Of a stretch of 64,000 nucleotides of DNA, positions 41,246 to 50,789 are shown piece by piece (within the stretch, counting starts at the first letter, position 1; the number at the start of each line of letters is the position of its first letter). The translations under genes were made by a program, and so were the position numbers. Under the pieces are notes generated by a model. It was not told the origin of the DNA, did not search any database, and was given only the letters and a program-made list of their open reading frames with translations. The DNA is from Bradyrhizobium australiense (GTDB lineage: Bacteria; Pseudomonadota; Alphaproteobacteria; Rhizobiales; Xanthobacteraceae): NCBI RefSeq assembly GCF_013114825.1, contig NZ_JAAVLX010000006.1, positions 186,001 to 250,000 on the forward strand, read 5' to 3'.

Positions 41246-41888
41246 CATTCAACATCCCGCCGCAGATCAGCGCTTCCATATGCTTGATGTAGTCGCGGCA
41301 GACTTCGTCGGTGACGGGACCGACCCCGGTCGCGCGCGACATTGCGTGGCGGCCGAAGAACAGGTGATCGCAGGCGCCGATCAGGCTCGTGTAGAACAGC
41401 ACCGGATCGATATCGCGGAACTCGCCGGCCTTGACGCCCTCCGCCAGCAATCTCCGATGAAAGTCGAGCAAGGGCGCGACGAAAAACTTCGAGACTTCGT
41501 CGGCGGCTTCCGGGCTGCTTTCGTGCAGGAGATAGTGGATCAGCCGGTTCATATAGGGGAACTGGTGATAGGCGCGGATGATGCCGCCGATATGCAGGCG
41601 AAGCTTGGCGGTCGGCGAAATTGGCTGGCTGATCAAATATTCGAGCTGCGACATCTCGGTCGCGGCGTCGCGTGCCAGAAGCGCCAGCAACAGCCCGTCC
41701 TTGTTGCCGAAATGGTATTTCACGAGGGCTGCGTTGACGCCCGACTTCTGCGCGATGTCGGATAGCGATACCTCGATCGAGGCGCGTTCGATCATCAGCT
41801 CGCTCGCAGCCATAAGCAGCTTCTCGGCGGTGGTATTTTTGCCGCTCGGGAGCCTGATCGGTACGATGGTAGTCACCTGTGATGCCAT
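41223..41888 (-). CDS. TetR-family transcriptional regulator
   Basis: A 221-residue TetR protein: HTH at about residues 15-60 (TAEKLLMAASELMIERASIEVSLSDIAQKSGVNAALVKYHFGNKDGLLLALLA) and an all-helical ligand domain resembling acyl-CoA-responsive members. The ATG at 41888 opens MASQVTTIV; the frame further upstream lacks a ribosome site. It diverges from the thiolase gene and precedes the SDR-crotonase-ligase unit, so it is the likely repressor of both. Its C-terminal residues come from a hairpin repeat, suggesting the original 3' end was replaced. Confidence 0.9.
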   Translation of the reverse strand: MASQVTTIVPIRLPSGKNTTAEKLLMAASELMIERASIEVSLSDIAQKSGVNAALVKYHFGNKDGLLLALLARDAATEMSQLEYLISQPISPTAKLRLHIGGIIRAYHQFPYMNRLIHYLLHESSPEAADEVSKFFVAPLLDFHRRLLAEGVKAGEFRDIDPVLFYTSLIGACDHLFFGRHAMSRATGVGPVTDEVCRDYIKHMEALICGGMLNGRMASSE

Positions 41889-41945
41889 TGCCTGCCTGCC
41901 GGGAAATCGGACGCACCTAAGCGCATGCCGCCGCTGCACTCAAGA

Positions 41946-41965
41946 GTTAATTGATTGATTGACTA
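41946..41965. promoter_or_regulatory. Possible TetR operator with TTGA tandem repeats
   Basis: An AT-rich 20-base stretch begins TTAATTGA and ends TTGACTAA, with three ATTG units between. The halves match imperfectly as an inverted repeat (6 of 10). It is midway between the TetR and thiolase starts. Confidence 0.35.
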
Positions 41966-42035
41966 AATCCCGCGCCGCCCCTTAAATCCGGCCCACCTTT
42001 TCCAAACACACCAACAATGACCAGGGAGAACAGAC

Positions 42036-43207
<1,172 letters not shown>

Positions 43208-43243
43208 GTCGCTCGCAGCCACAGTCGTCTCAACCATAAAGGT

Positions 43244-43365
43244 GTCGTCCCGGCCTTGAGCCGGGACCCATAACCACAGGTGCATGTAGTTATGCCGGGC
43301 TGAAGCTGCAGCTCACTTCGAAATCTACATCAGTGGTTATGGGTCCCTGCGTTCGCAGGGACGAC
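43244..43365. repeat. Intergenic palindromic repeat, family D
   Basis: GTCGTCCCGGCC...GGGACCCATAACCACAG faces AGTGGTTATGGGTCCC...GGGACGAC. It lies between the thiolase and acyl-CoA synthetase genes. Confidence 0.65.
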
Positions 43366-43398
43366 GCAAATAATAATAGTCATCCCGAGGAAACGTTT

Positions 43399-44943
43399 GT
43401 GTCCCACCCCTCCATCCACGCCCGCAACACGCCGAACAAGATCGCCTATCAGATGGCGGGCACTGGCAAGGCGATCACCTATCGCGAGCTTGACGAACTC
43501 TCGAACCAGGGCGCGCATTTGTTTCGCTCGCTCGGCCTCAAGGCCGGCGACCACATCGCCTTCCTGATAGAAAACCGCCTGGCGTTCATGGAGATCTGCT
43601 GGGCGGCGCAGCGCTCGGGCCTCTATTACACCGCGATCAGCCGCTACCTCACCGAAGAAGAGATCGCCTATATCGTGAAAGATTGCGGCGCCAAGATCTT
43701 CATCACCACGCCGCAATGCGCCGACAAGGCGAAGGGTCTTATCAAGGGCGAACCCGGCGAGCCGCTGTTCTTCATGGTCGACGAGCCCGCGCCCGGCTTC
43801 CGCTCCTGGGACAAGGAAACGATCGCCATGCCAGTGACGCCGATCGCGGATGAAGTCGCCGGCTACGACATGCTGTACTCATCGGGCACCACCGGCCGGC
43901 CCAAGGGCATCAAGAAGGAATTCGAGGGCAAGGCGATCGACGTGCCGAACCCACTGCTGAAAATTCTCTGCGCCGACATGTGCGGCATGTCGTCCGACAG
44001 CATCTATCTATCCCCGGCGCCGCTGTACCATGCGGCTCCCTTGCGCTTCAACATGATGGCGATCACGCTCGGCGGCACCTCCATCATCATGGAGCATTTC
44101 GATGCCGAGGAGTTCTTGAGGCTGGTCGAAAAATACAAGGTAACGCAGTCGCAGCTGGTGCCGACCATGTTCGTGCGCATGCTGAAGCTGCCGGACGAGG
44201 TGCGCAACCGCTACGACGTCTCGTCGCTGAAAGGCGCGATCCACGCCGCCGCGCCCTGCCCGGTCGACGTCAAAGCGAAGATGATTGAATGGTGGGGACC
44301 GATCCTGATCGAATATTACGCCGGCTCCGAAGGCAACGGCGTCACGGTCTCGACTTCGCAGCAATGGCTGACCCATCGCGGCACCGTCGGCCGCGCCGTG
44401 GTCGGCGAGGTGAAGATCCTCGACGAGAACGACGAGGAAAGGCTGGTGGGCGAAATCGGCACGGTCTATTTCGCCGACGCGCCTGTTTTCGCCTACCACA
44501 ACGATCCCGAGAAGACGAAGAAGGCCTACAACGCCAAGGGCTGGTCGACGCTCGGCGACGTCGGCTATCTCGACGCCGAAGGCTTTCTCTATCTCACCGA
44601 CCGCAAGAGCTACATGATCATCTCGGGCGGGGTGAACATCTATCCGCAGGAGACCGAGGACGTCCTGATCACCCATCCCGCTGTCGCCGACGTCGCGGTG
44701 TTCGGCGTGCCGAACGAGGAGATGGGCGAGGAGGTCAAGGCCGTGGTGCAGCCGCATGACATGGCCAAGGCCGGCAAGGAGCTCGAGGCAGAACTGATCG
44801 TGTTCTGCCGCAAGCATCTGTCGCCGATCAAATGCCCCAGGAGCATCGATTTCGAAGCCGAGCTGCCGCGCACGCCGACGGGGAAACTGGTGAAGCGGCA
44901 TCTGCGCGACCGATATTGGCCTAAGCCGGCGGTGAAGGGGTAG
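43399..44943 (+). CDS. Acyl-CoA synthetase (AMP-forming)
   Basis: A 514-residue ANL ligase: P-loop LYSSGTTGRPKGIKKEF near residue 160, EYYAGSEGNG adenylate motif, and C-terminal DRKSYMIISGGVNIYPQETED and PRTPTGKLVKRHLRDRYW with the catalytic Lys. The sequence is of the FadD-like medium/long-chain or aryl-acid class and is not related closely to the two feruloyl-type ligases. GTG at 43399 is taken as start (GAGGAAA 8 bases upstream); in-frame codons further upstream fall in the repeat. It lies downstream of the thiolase and may share the TetR-controlled promoter. Confidence 0.88.
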   Translation: MSHPSIHARNTPNKIAYQMAGTGKAITYRELDELSNQGAHLFRSLGLKAGDHIAFLIENRLAFMEICWAAQRSGLYYTAISRYLTEEEIAYIVKDCGAKIFITTPQCADKAKGLIKGEPGEPLFFMVDEPAPGFRSWDKETIAMPVTPIADEVAGYDMLYSSGTTGRPKGIKKEFEGKAIDVPNPLLKILCADMCGMSSDSIYLSPAPLYHAAPLRFNMMAITLGGTSIIMEHFDAEEFLRLVEKYKVTQSQLVPTMFVRMLKLPDEVRNRYDVSSLKGAIHAAAPCPVDVKAKMIEWWGPILIEYYAGSEGNGVTVSTSQQWLTHRGTVGRAVVGEVKILDENDEERLVGEIGTVYFADAPVFAYHNDPEKTKKAYNAKGWSTLGDVGYLDAEGFLYLTDRKSYMIISGGVNIYPQETEDVLITHPAVADVAVFGVPNEEMGEEVKAVVQPHDMAKAGKELEAELIVFCRKHLSPIKCPRSIDFEAELPRTPTGKLVKRHLRDRYWPKPAVKG

Positions 44944-44953
44944 CTTTCTTCCC

Positions 44954-45077
44954 GTGTCCCGGACGCGGTGCAGCGTGCAACACTGCTCCGCAGAGCCAGG
45001 AGCCACGACCATGCGAGCTGTTGATGGGCCGCGGCTCAGCAGCGCACCGCAAGAGCGCTGCGGTGCGTCCGGGGCAC
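44954..45077. repeat. Intergenic palindromic repeat, family C
   Basis: GTGTCCCGGACGCGGTGCAGCG faces CGCTGCGGTGCGTCCGGGGCAC, with GCAGAGCCAGGAGCC and GGGCCGCGGCTC inside. It is immediately followed by another hairpin at 45088. Confidence 0.65.
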
Positions 45078-45087
45078 GCCAGCAATG

Positions 45088-45182
45088 CCTCGTCATGCCC
45101 GGGCTTGTCCCGGGCAGCCACGTCTTTACAGTCTCGCAGCAAAGAAGACGTGGATGCCGGGCCCGGCCCGGCCATGACGAGG
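45088..45182. repeat. Intergenic hairpin with CCTCGTCATG/CATGACGAGG ends
   Basis: Ends CCTCGTCATG and CATGACGAGG are perfect inverted repeats; inside, CCACGTCTTT pairs with AAGACGTGG, and GCCCGGG tracts pair. The element ends 8 bases before the epoxide hydrolase ATG, so it would sit in that gene's leader. Confidence 0.65.
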
Positions 45183-45189
45183 ATACATA

Positions 45190-46353
45190 ATGGCCGCCCT
45201 CCCCGACATCCCGCTCCCCTCCACCATCCGCTCGCGATACGTGGACGGCATCAACGGCCTGCGCATGCATGTGCTCGAAGCCGGCTTCGAAACCCGCGGC
45301 CGGCCCTGCGTGCTGCTGCTGCATGGCTTCCCCGAGCTCGCCTATTCCTGGCGCAAGGTGATGCCGGTCCTGGCGGAGGCCGGCTACCACGTGATCGCCC
45401 CGGACCAGCGCGGTTACGGCCGCACCACCGGATGGGACCCGGATTACGACGGCGATCTCGCTTCCTTCCGCCTCACCAATCTGGTGCGGGACGCGCTTGG
45501 GCTGGTGTCGGCATTCGGCTATCGCAGCGTCGACGCCGTGATCGGGCACGATTTCGGCTCGTCGGTCGCCGCCTGGTGCGCGCTGATCCGGCCCGACGTG
45601 TTTCGCTCGGTCGTCATGATGAGCGCGCCGTTCGGCGGCCCGCCGTCGCTGCCGTTCAACACGGTGAACGAGCCTGCCAAGCCCGCCGAGGATCCCATCC
45701 ACCGCGAACTCGCGGCGCTGCCGCGGCCGCGAAAGCACTATCAGTGGTACTACTCGACGCGCGAGGCGAACGACGACATGCACCGCGCGCCGCAGGGCGT
45801 GCATGATTTCCTGCGCGCCTACTACCACCACAAGAGCGCCGACTGGAAAGGCAACCAGCCTTATCCGCTGAAGTCCTGGAGCGCGGAAGAGATCGCAAAG
45901 CTGCCGACTTACTATGTGATGGACCTCGCCAAGGACATGGCCGCCACCGTTGCTGAGGAAATGCCATCGGCGGCGGAAATTGCCGCCAACAAATGGCTGC
46001 CAGACAGCGAGCTCGCCTTCTACAGCGCCGAGTACGAGCGCAACGGATTCCAGGGCGGCCTGCAATGGTATCGCTGCGGCACCTCGGGTGCGTTCCTGCC
46101 CGAACTGCAGACCTGGTCGGGCCGCACCATCGACGTGCCCTCCGCCTTCATCTCGGGCAAACAGGATTGGGGCACCTATCAGCGCCCCGGCGTCTACGAG
46201 GCGATGCAATCGAAAGCCTGCACGCGGATGGTCGGCTGCCATCTTGTCGATGGTGCGGGCCACTGGGTGCAGCAGGAACAGCCCAACCAAGTGAGCTGGT
46301 TGCTGGTGCAATTCCTGCGAGGGGCCGGCGCAAAGGCTAGCCAAACAGTTTGA
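45190..46353 (+). CDS. Epoxide hydrolase-like alpha/beta hydrolase
   Basis: A 387-residue alpha/beta hydrolase: HGFPELAYSWRKVMP with the HGFPE oxyanion motif near residue 46, PDQRGYGRTTG, nucleophile elbow GHDFGSSVA (Asp rather than Ser, as in epoxide hydrolases and haloalkane dehalogenases), acid in SGKQDWG and catalytic His in GAGHWVQQEQP. A cap domain with conserved Tyr lies between. The protein is cytoplasmic. It follows the acyl-CoA synthetase across repeats. The natural epoxide substrate is unknown. Confidence 0.88.
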   Translation: MAALPDIPLPSTIRSRYVDGINGLRMHVLEAGFETRGRPCVLLLHGFPELAYSWRKVMPVLAEAGYHVIAPDQRGYGRTTGWDPDYDGDLASFRLTNLVRDALGLVSAFGYRSVDAVIGHDFGSSVAAWCALIRPDVFRSVVMMSAPFGGPPSLPFNTVNEPAKPAEDPIHRELAALPRPRKHYQWYYSTREANDDMHRAPQGVHDFLRAYYHHKSADWKGNQPYPLKSWSAEEIAKLPTYYVMDLAKDMAATVAEEMPSAAEIAANKWLPDSELAFYSAEYERNGFQGGLQWYRCGTSGAFLPELQTWSGRTIDVPSAFISGKQDWGTYQRPGVYEAMQSKACTRMVGCHLVDGAGHWVQQEQPNQVSWLLVQFLRGAGAKASQTV

Positions 46354-46371
46354 CCGCGGCACCGCCACATC

Positions 46372-46386
46372 TTAGAATGATTCTAA
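46372..46386. promoter_or_regulatory. Iron control element (ICE, Irr-binding box) upstream of mbfA
   Basis: TTAGAAT-G-ATTCTAA is a perfect 15-base palindrome, 22 bases before the mbfA start. It matches the ICE consensus (TTAGAA...TTCTAA) to which Irr binds in rhizobia; Irr represses mbfA when iron is scarce in Bradyrhizobium japonicum. Confidence 0.85.
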
Positions 46387-46408
46387 ACTAAGAGAAGGCG
46401 GGCGTCCC

Positions 46409-47380
46409 GTGAAGAATTTCGCCGACCTGACCGAGCGCGAAGTGCTGGCCGTTGCGATCTCTTCCGAGGAAGAAGACAGCCGCATCTACATGACCTTCGC
46501 GGAGGACCTCGCCAAGCGCTATCCGGATTCGGCCAAGGTGTTCGAGGAAATGGCCGAGGAGGAGCGCGGCCACCGCCACCGCTTGCTCGAGCTCTACGAG
46601 AAGCGTTTTGGTCCGCATCTGCCGCCGATCCGCCGTGAGGACGTCAAGGGATTTCTGCGGCGCCGCCCGATCTGGCTGACCAAGAACCTGCCGCTCGACA
46701 CCATCCGGAAGGAGGTCGAGACGATGGAGCTCGAGGCCGAACGCTTCTACGCCAAGGCCAGCGAGCAGGCCGAGGATGTCGGCGTCCGGCGATTGCTCGG
46801 CGACCTCGCGGAGGAAGAGAAGGGCCACGAGCGGCTGGCGGTGAAGCTGACCGGCGAAATCCTCAAGCCCGACGTGCGCGCGGAGGAAGACAGGACGCGC
46901 CGGCGCATGTTCGTGCTGCAATATGTGCAGCCGGGGCTTGCCGGACTGATGGATGGCTCGGTGTCGACGCTGGCGCCACTGTTCGCCGCAGCCTTTGCCA
47001 CGCATCAGAACTGGCAGACGTTTCTGGTGGGTCTGGCCGCCTCCATCGGCGCCGGCATCAGCATGGGTTTTGCTGAAGCGCTCTCAGATGACGGTTCGAT
47101 GACCGGGCGCGGTTCGCCCTGGCTGCGCGGCATCACCTGCGGATTGATGACGACGCTTGGGGGCATCGGCCACACCATGCCCTATCTCGTTCCCGACTCC
47201 TGGCCGAACGCGTTCTGGGTCGCGACCGCGATAGCCTGCATCATCGTGTTCTTCGAACTATGGGCAATCGCCTTCATCCGCGCGCGCTACATGGACACGC
47301 CGTTCCTGCAGGCCGTGTTCCAGATCGTGCTCGGCGGCGCCATCGTGCTTGCGGTTGGGATAGTGATCGGGGCGGCTTAG
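46409..47380 (+). CDS. mbfA: Membrane-bound ferritin / iron exporter MbfA
   Basis: A 323-residue two-part protein. Residues 1 to about 150 form a ferritin-like di-iron four-helix bundle with two EE(E/K)xGH motifs (EMAEEERGHRHRL, DLAEEEKGHERLAV). Residues about 170-323 form a VIT1-like membrane domain with five hydrophobic helices (GLAGLMDGSVSTLAPLFAAAF at its start). This is the architecture of MbfA, which exports iron and protects against iron and H2O2 stress. The GTG start has AGAAGG upstream. The ICE box just before it predicts Irr repression under low iron. Monocistronic. Confidence 0.93.
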   Translation: MKNFADLTEREVLAVAISSEEEDSRIYMTFAEDLAKRYPDSAKVFEEMAEEERGHRHRLLELYEKRFGPHLPPIRREDVKGFLRRRPIWLTKNLPLDTIRKEVETMELEAERFYAKASEQAEDVGVRRLLGDLAEEEKGHERLAVKLTGEILKPDVRAEEDRTRRRMFVLQYVQPGLAGLMDGSVSTLAPLFAAAFATHQNWQTFLVGLAASIGAGISMGFAEALSDDGSMTGRGSPWLRGITCGLMTTLGGIGHTMPYLVPDSWPNAFWVATAIACIIVFFELWAIAFIRARYMDTPFLQAVFQIVLGGAIVLAVGIVIGAA

Positions 47381-47562
47381 TAGCGTGATGGCCTTCGATC
47401 AAACGCTCGCACTATCTCCGTCATCTCAGGAATAAGCGCACTTGCGCATTCGCCAAGCGCTAGCAACATGGCGGGCTCCCCGCTGTACAGCCATTGCTCT
47501 TGCCGCGCGTACCCAAACTGAGCATCATCCGCGCCGCATTCAGAGCAGACCGGGAGCACGCC

Positions 47563-49035
47563 TTGGCCAAATCGCAATGGAGTTTCAAGACCGCGGTCGA
47601 ACTATCGGCCGCACTTGCCACGAAAAAGGTTTCTGCGGTCGAACTGGCCGAGGACGCGATCGGTCGCATCGAACGGCACGATACCAAGATCAATGCAATT
47701 TGCGTTCGCGATTTCGAGCGCGGCCTCGCCGCCGCCCGCGCCGCCGACGCCGAACTGGCGCGCGGCGTCAAGAAGCCGCTGCTCGGCATCCCGCTGACGG
47801 TGAAAGAGTCCTACAACATCGCGGGGTTGCCGACCACCTGGGGCATTCCGGCGCAGAAGGATTTCACGCCGACGGAAGACGCGCTGTCGATCTCGCGCGT
47901 CAAGGGCGCCGGCGGCGTCATCCTCGGCAAGACCAATGTCCCGCTCGGGCTCGGCGACTGGCAGAGCTATAACGAGATCTACGGCACCACCAACAACCCC
48001 TACGATCTCGGCCGGACGCCGGGCGGCTCGTCCGGCGGCTCCTCGGCCGCGCTCGCAGCCGGTTACGGCCCGCTGTCGCTCGGGTCCGATATCGGCGGCT
48101 CATTGCGCGTGCCCGCGTTTCATTGCGGTGTCTATGCGCACAAGCCGACCTTTGCGCTGGTGCCCGGGCGCGGCCACACCCCGCCGCCGTTCCAGCCGCT
48201 GCCGATCGATCGCGACCTTGCCGTGATTGGCCCAATGGCACGCAGCGCCGCCGATCTCTCGCTGCTGCTCGACACCATCGCAGGGCCCGATCCGCTCGAG
48301 GCCGGCAAGGGTTACAAACTCGCACTGCCGCCGTCGCGCCACGGCGCGCTGAAAGACTTTCGCGTGTTGGTGGTCGATACCGACCCGGTCATGCCGACCG
48401 ACGAAGTGGTGCGCGGCACGATCCACAAGCTCGCCTCCACCCTCGAAAAGGCCGGCACCAAAGTCGATCGCAACAGTCCGTTGCTGCCGAACTTTGCGGA
48501 GACGTCCCGGCACTACATGCGGATGCTGATGTCGTTTCTCGCGGCCTCGTTCCCGCCGGAAGCCTATGCCGGCGCAGAGGCCGCCGCCGCCGCGCTGCCG
48601 GCAAGCGATGTAAGCCTCGGCGCCGAGCGCCTGCGCGGCATGGTGCAAAGCCACCGCAACTGGCTGATGGATGATGTCGCGCGCGCGCGCCTGCGTGCGC
48701 AATGGCGCGAACTGTTCAAGACCTACGATGCTGTGATCTGTCCGATCATGCCGACGCCTGCCTATCCGCACGATCACTCCGATGACCAGGAAAAGCGCCG
48801 CATCGGGATCGACGGCAAGCATTATGTCTATCCCGATCAGCTTTCGTGGCCCGGCATCGCTACGCTGCCCGGCCTGCCTGCGACCGCGATCCCGACCGGC
48901 TTTTCGCCGGATGGATTGCCGGTCGGCGTGCAGATCGTCGGGCCGTGGCTGGAGGACAGGACGACGCTGAAATTGGCCGAACTGATCGAGCGCGAGTTCG
49001 GCGGGTTCGTGCCGCCGCCGATGTTTGATGATTAG
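47563..49035 (+). CDS. Amidase-signature family amidase
   Basis: A 490-residue amidase: catalytic Lys in GIPLTVKESYNIAGLPTTWG (about residue 83), the Ser-cisSer-Lys glycine-rich signature GGSSGGSSAALAAGYGPLSL and DIGGSLRVPA. It hydrolyses amides of small acids in the cytoplasm; the class includes acetamidase- and 6-aminohexanoate-type members. The start is TTG at 47563, supported by CGGGAG 7 bases upstream; the in-frame ATG-less extension to 47494 lacks a site. Downstream NTF2-like gene may be co-transcribed, though a repeat separates them. Substrate unknown. Confidence 0.88.
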   Translation: MAKSQWSFKTAVELSAALATKKVSAVELAEDAIGRIERHDTKINAICVRDFERGLAAARAADAELARGVKKPLLGIPLTVKESYNIAGLPTTWGIPAQKDFTPTEDALSISRVKGAGGVILGKTNVPLGLGDWQSYNEIYGTTNNPYDLGRTPGGSSGGSSAALAAGYGPLSLGSDIGGSLRVPAFHCGVYAHKPTFALVPGRGHTPPPFQPLPIDRDLAVIGPMARSAADLSLLLDTIAGPDPLEAGKGYKLALPPSRHGALKDFRVLVVDTDPVMPTDEVVRGTIHKLASTLEKAGTKVDRNSPLLPNFAETSRHYMRMLMSFLAASFPPEAYAGAEAAAAALPASDVSLGAERLRGMVQSHRNWLMDDVARARLRAQWRELFKTYDAVICPIMPTPAYPHDHSDDQEKRRIGIDGKHYVYPDQLSWPGIATLPGLPATAIPTGFSPDGLPVGVQIVGPWLEDRTTLKLAELIEREFGGFVPPPMFDD

Positions 49036-49040
49036 CGCTC

Positions 49041-49114
49041 GAGCGAAGCGAAGCAATCCATCGCGCCACAAGCGGAGACGTGGATTGCTTCATCACTATG
49101 CTCCTTGCAATGAC
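49041..49114. repeat. Intergenic palindromic repeat, family B (degenerate)
   Basis: GAGCGAAGCGAAGCAATCCA faces TGGATTGCTTCATCAC...TTGCAATGAC, a decayed copy of the repeat at 12678 and 18599. Confidence 0.55.
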
Positions 49115-49139
49115 GGGAGGAGACACTGGAGGCAACCAC

Positions 49140-49493
49140 ATGACCAGCGACATCGACGAACTTGCTGCGCTGAACCGCGACTACGTAAATTCAGTCCAGA
49201 ACTCCGACGTCAAGCGCTTCGACGAAATCCTCGCGCAGGATTTCTATTGCAGCAATCCCGACAAGTCGCTGGTCGACCGCGCGGCGTTTCTAAAGCAGAC
49301 GGCGGTACCGGTGACGATCAAGAATCTCACCGCGCAAGAGGTAAAAATCCGCGTGCTCGGCGACTTCGCCATCATCCACGCCGCCACCAGCTACACGACC
49401 GCCGACGGCCAGCAAGCCCACGGGCGCTACACCGATTGCTGGGCGAAACAGAATGGCCGGTGGCTTGCAGTGTCGGCGCATGTGTCGCGGTAA
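49140..49493 (+). CDS. NTF2-like (SnoaL/DUF4440-type) protein
   Basis: A 117-residue single cone-shaped NTF2-like domain: ELAALNRDYVNSVQNSDVKRFDEILAQDF, a central FAIIHAATSYTTADGQ strand and the closing YTDCWAKQNGRWLAVSAHVS. Members bind or isomerise small molecules; no catalytic residues can be assigned with confidence. GGAGG precedes the ATG at 49140 by 7 bases. The frame continues upstream into the repeat, which is not part of the gene. It is downstream of the amidase on the same strand. Confidence 0.82.
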   Translation: MTSDIDELAALNRDYVNSVQNSDVKRFDEILAQDFYCSNPDKSLVDRAAFLKQTAVPVTIKNLTAQEVKIRVLGDFAIIHAATSYTTADGQQAHGRYTDCWAKQNGRWLAVSAHVSR

Positions 49494-49511
49494 GCCAACA
49501 TCCAATCCCGC

Positions 49512-49629
49512 GTCGTCCCTGCGAAAGCAGGGACCCATAACCACTGAAGGGCGTGGCGGGAGAAGCCGTCTCCCCTTGTGCCCATTCCGCGGGCCGCAGC
49601 GTATGGGTCCCGGCGTTCGCCGGGACGAC
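49512..49629. repeat. Intergenic palindromic repeat, family D
   Basis: CGTCGTCCCTGC...GGGACCCATAACCACTG faces CAGCGTATGGGTCCCGGCG...CGGGACGACG. It separates convergent genes. Confidence 0.65.
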
Positions 49630-49652
49630 GATGTTCGCGCGCGGACTACGCC

Positions 49653-50741
49653 TCACGCATCGAACACAATCACGCTGCGCAGCGTCTTGCCGGCTTTCAT
49701 GTTGGCAAAACCCTCGTTGATTTCGGAGAGTTTTAGCTTGGCTGAAATCCAGTCCTCCAGATGCAACTTGCCGCGCATGTAGAATTCGACCAGGCGGGGC
49801 ATGTCGACGCGGAAATGGTTGGAACCCATCGACGAGCCCTGGATGCGGCGCTCGCGCAGGAAGTCGAAACCGTGCAGCTCGATCTTCTGGCCGAACGGGA
49901 TCATGCCAACGATGGTCGCGGTGCCGCCGGCCGCCAGCATGGCAAAGGACTGCTCGGCGGTTTCCTTGCGGCCCAGCACCTCGAAGGAGTGATGCACGCC
50001 GCCACCGGTGAGTTCACGCACCTGCTGCACCACGTCGCCGCGGGAGGGATCGACGATGTCGGTGGCACCGAGCTTTGTGGCCAACTGCAGCTTGGCCGGA
50101 TTGGTGTCGATCGCGATGATGCGGCCGGCGCCCGCAATCGCGGCGCCATTGATCGCGGCCATGCCGACGCCGCCGCAGCCGATCACGGCGACCGTTTCGC
50201 CGGCCTGAACTTTTGCGGTGTTCACCACCGCGCCATAGCCGGTGATGACGCCGCAGCCGATCAAGGCGGCCAGCTCCAGCGGCATGTCCTTGCGGATTTT
50301 GACGATGGCGTTTTCGTGCACCAGCATCTGCTCGGCGAAGGATGAGAGATTGAGGAACTGATGAAGCTTCTCCTCACGCGCCCAGGACAGCCGGTTGGAC
50401 TGGCCGGGCAGCATCTTCACTGTCGTGTCGGTGCAGAGCACGGTGCGGCCGGTGGTGCAGTTATCGCAGGTGCCGCAGAACACCGAAAGACACGTCACGA
50501 CGTGATCACCGGGTTTTACATAGGTGACGTCGGAGCCGACCTTTTCGACGACACCGGCGGATTCATGTCCGAGCACCGCCGGCAGCGGGTGCGGATAGAG
50601 CCCTTCCATGAAGTGCAGGTCGGAATGACAGAGGCCGGCGACGCACGTGCGGATCAGGACTTCGCGCGGGCCGGGGTTCGGCACGCTGACGTCCTCGATC
50701 ACCAGCGGCTGGTTGACTTCATGCAGAACGGCGGCCTTCAT
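49653..50741 (-). CDS. Zinc-dependent alcohol dehydrogenase (class III/NDMA-type MDR)
   Basis: A 362-residue zinc MDR dehydrogenase: catalytic zinc ligands in GLCHSDLHFMEG and GHESAGVVEKVG, structural zinc cysteines CGTCDNCTTGRTVLC, and the Rossmann motif VIGCGGVGMAAINGAAIAGAG. The extended GIHH-like HSFEVLGRKETAEQ segment fits the class III/mycothiol-type subgroup. It oxidises alcohols or reduces aldehydes with NAD. AAGGGG precedes the ATG. It follows the large acyl-CoA dehydrogenase gene by 48 bases on the same strand and probably shares a transcript. Confidence 0.9.
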   Translation of the reverse strand: MKAAVLHEVNQPLVIEDVSVPNPGPREVLIRTCVAGLCHSDLHFMEGLYPHPLPAVLGHESAGVVEKVGSDVTYVKPGDHVVTCLSVFCGTCDNCTTGRTVLCTDTTVKMLPGQSNRLSWAREEKLHQFLNLSSFAEQMLVHENAIVKIRKDMPLELAALIGCGVITGYGAVVNTAKVQAGETVAVIGCGGVGMAAINGAAIAGAGRIIAIDTNPAKLQLATKLGATDIVDPSRGDVVQQVRELTGGGVHHSFEVLGRKETAEQSFAMLAAGGTATIVGMIPFGQKIELHGFDFLRERRIQGSSMGSNHFRVDMPRLVEFYMRGKLHLEDWISAKLKLSEINEGFANMKAGKTLRSVIVFDA

Positions 50742-50789
50742 CGGTGTTTCCCCTTCAATTCTGTTCTTTTGACTTGACCTGACGACAGC

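Noticed and set aside
44008..46368. 786-codon minus-strand open frame
   Set aside because: It lies opposite the acyl-CoA synthetase and epoxide hydrolase genes, spans their intergenic repeats and has no recognisable domain; a GC-driven shadow.
47377..47577. 66-codon minus-strand frame between mbfA and the amidase gene
   Set aside because: TTG start inside the amidase coding region, no ribosome site, no recognised family; the region may simply be the amidase leader.
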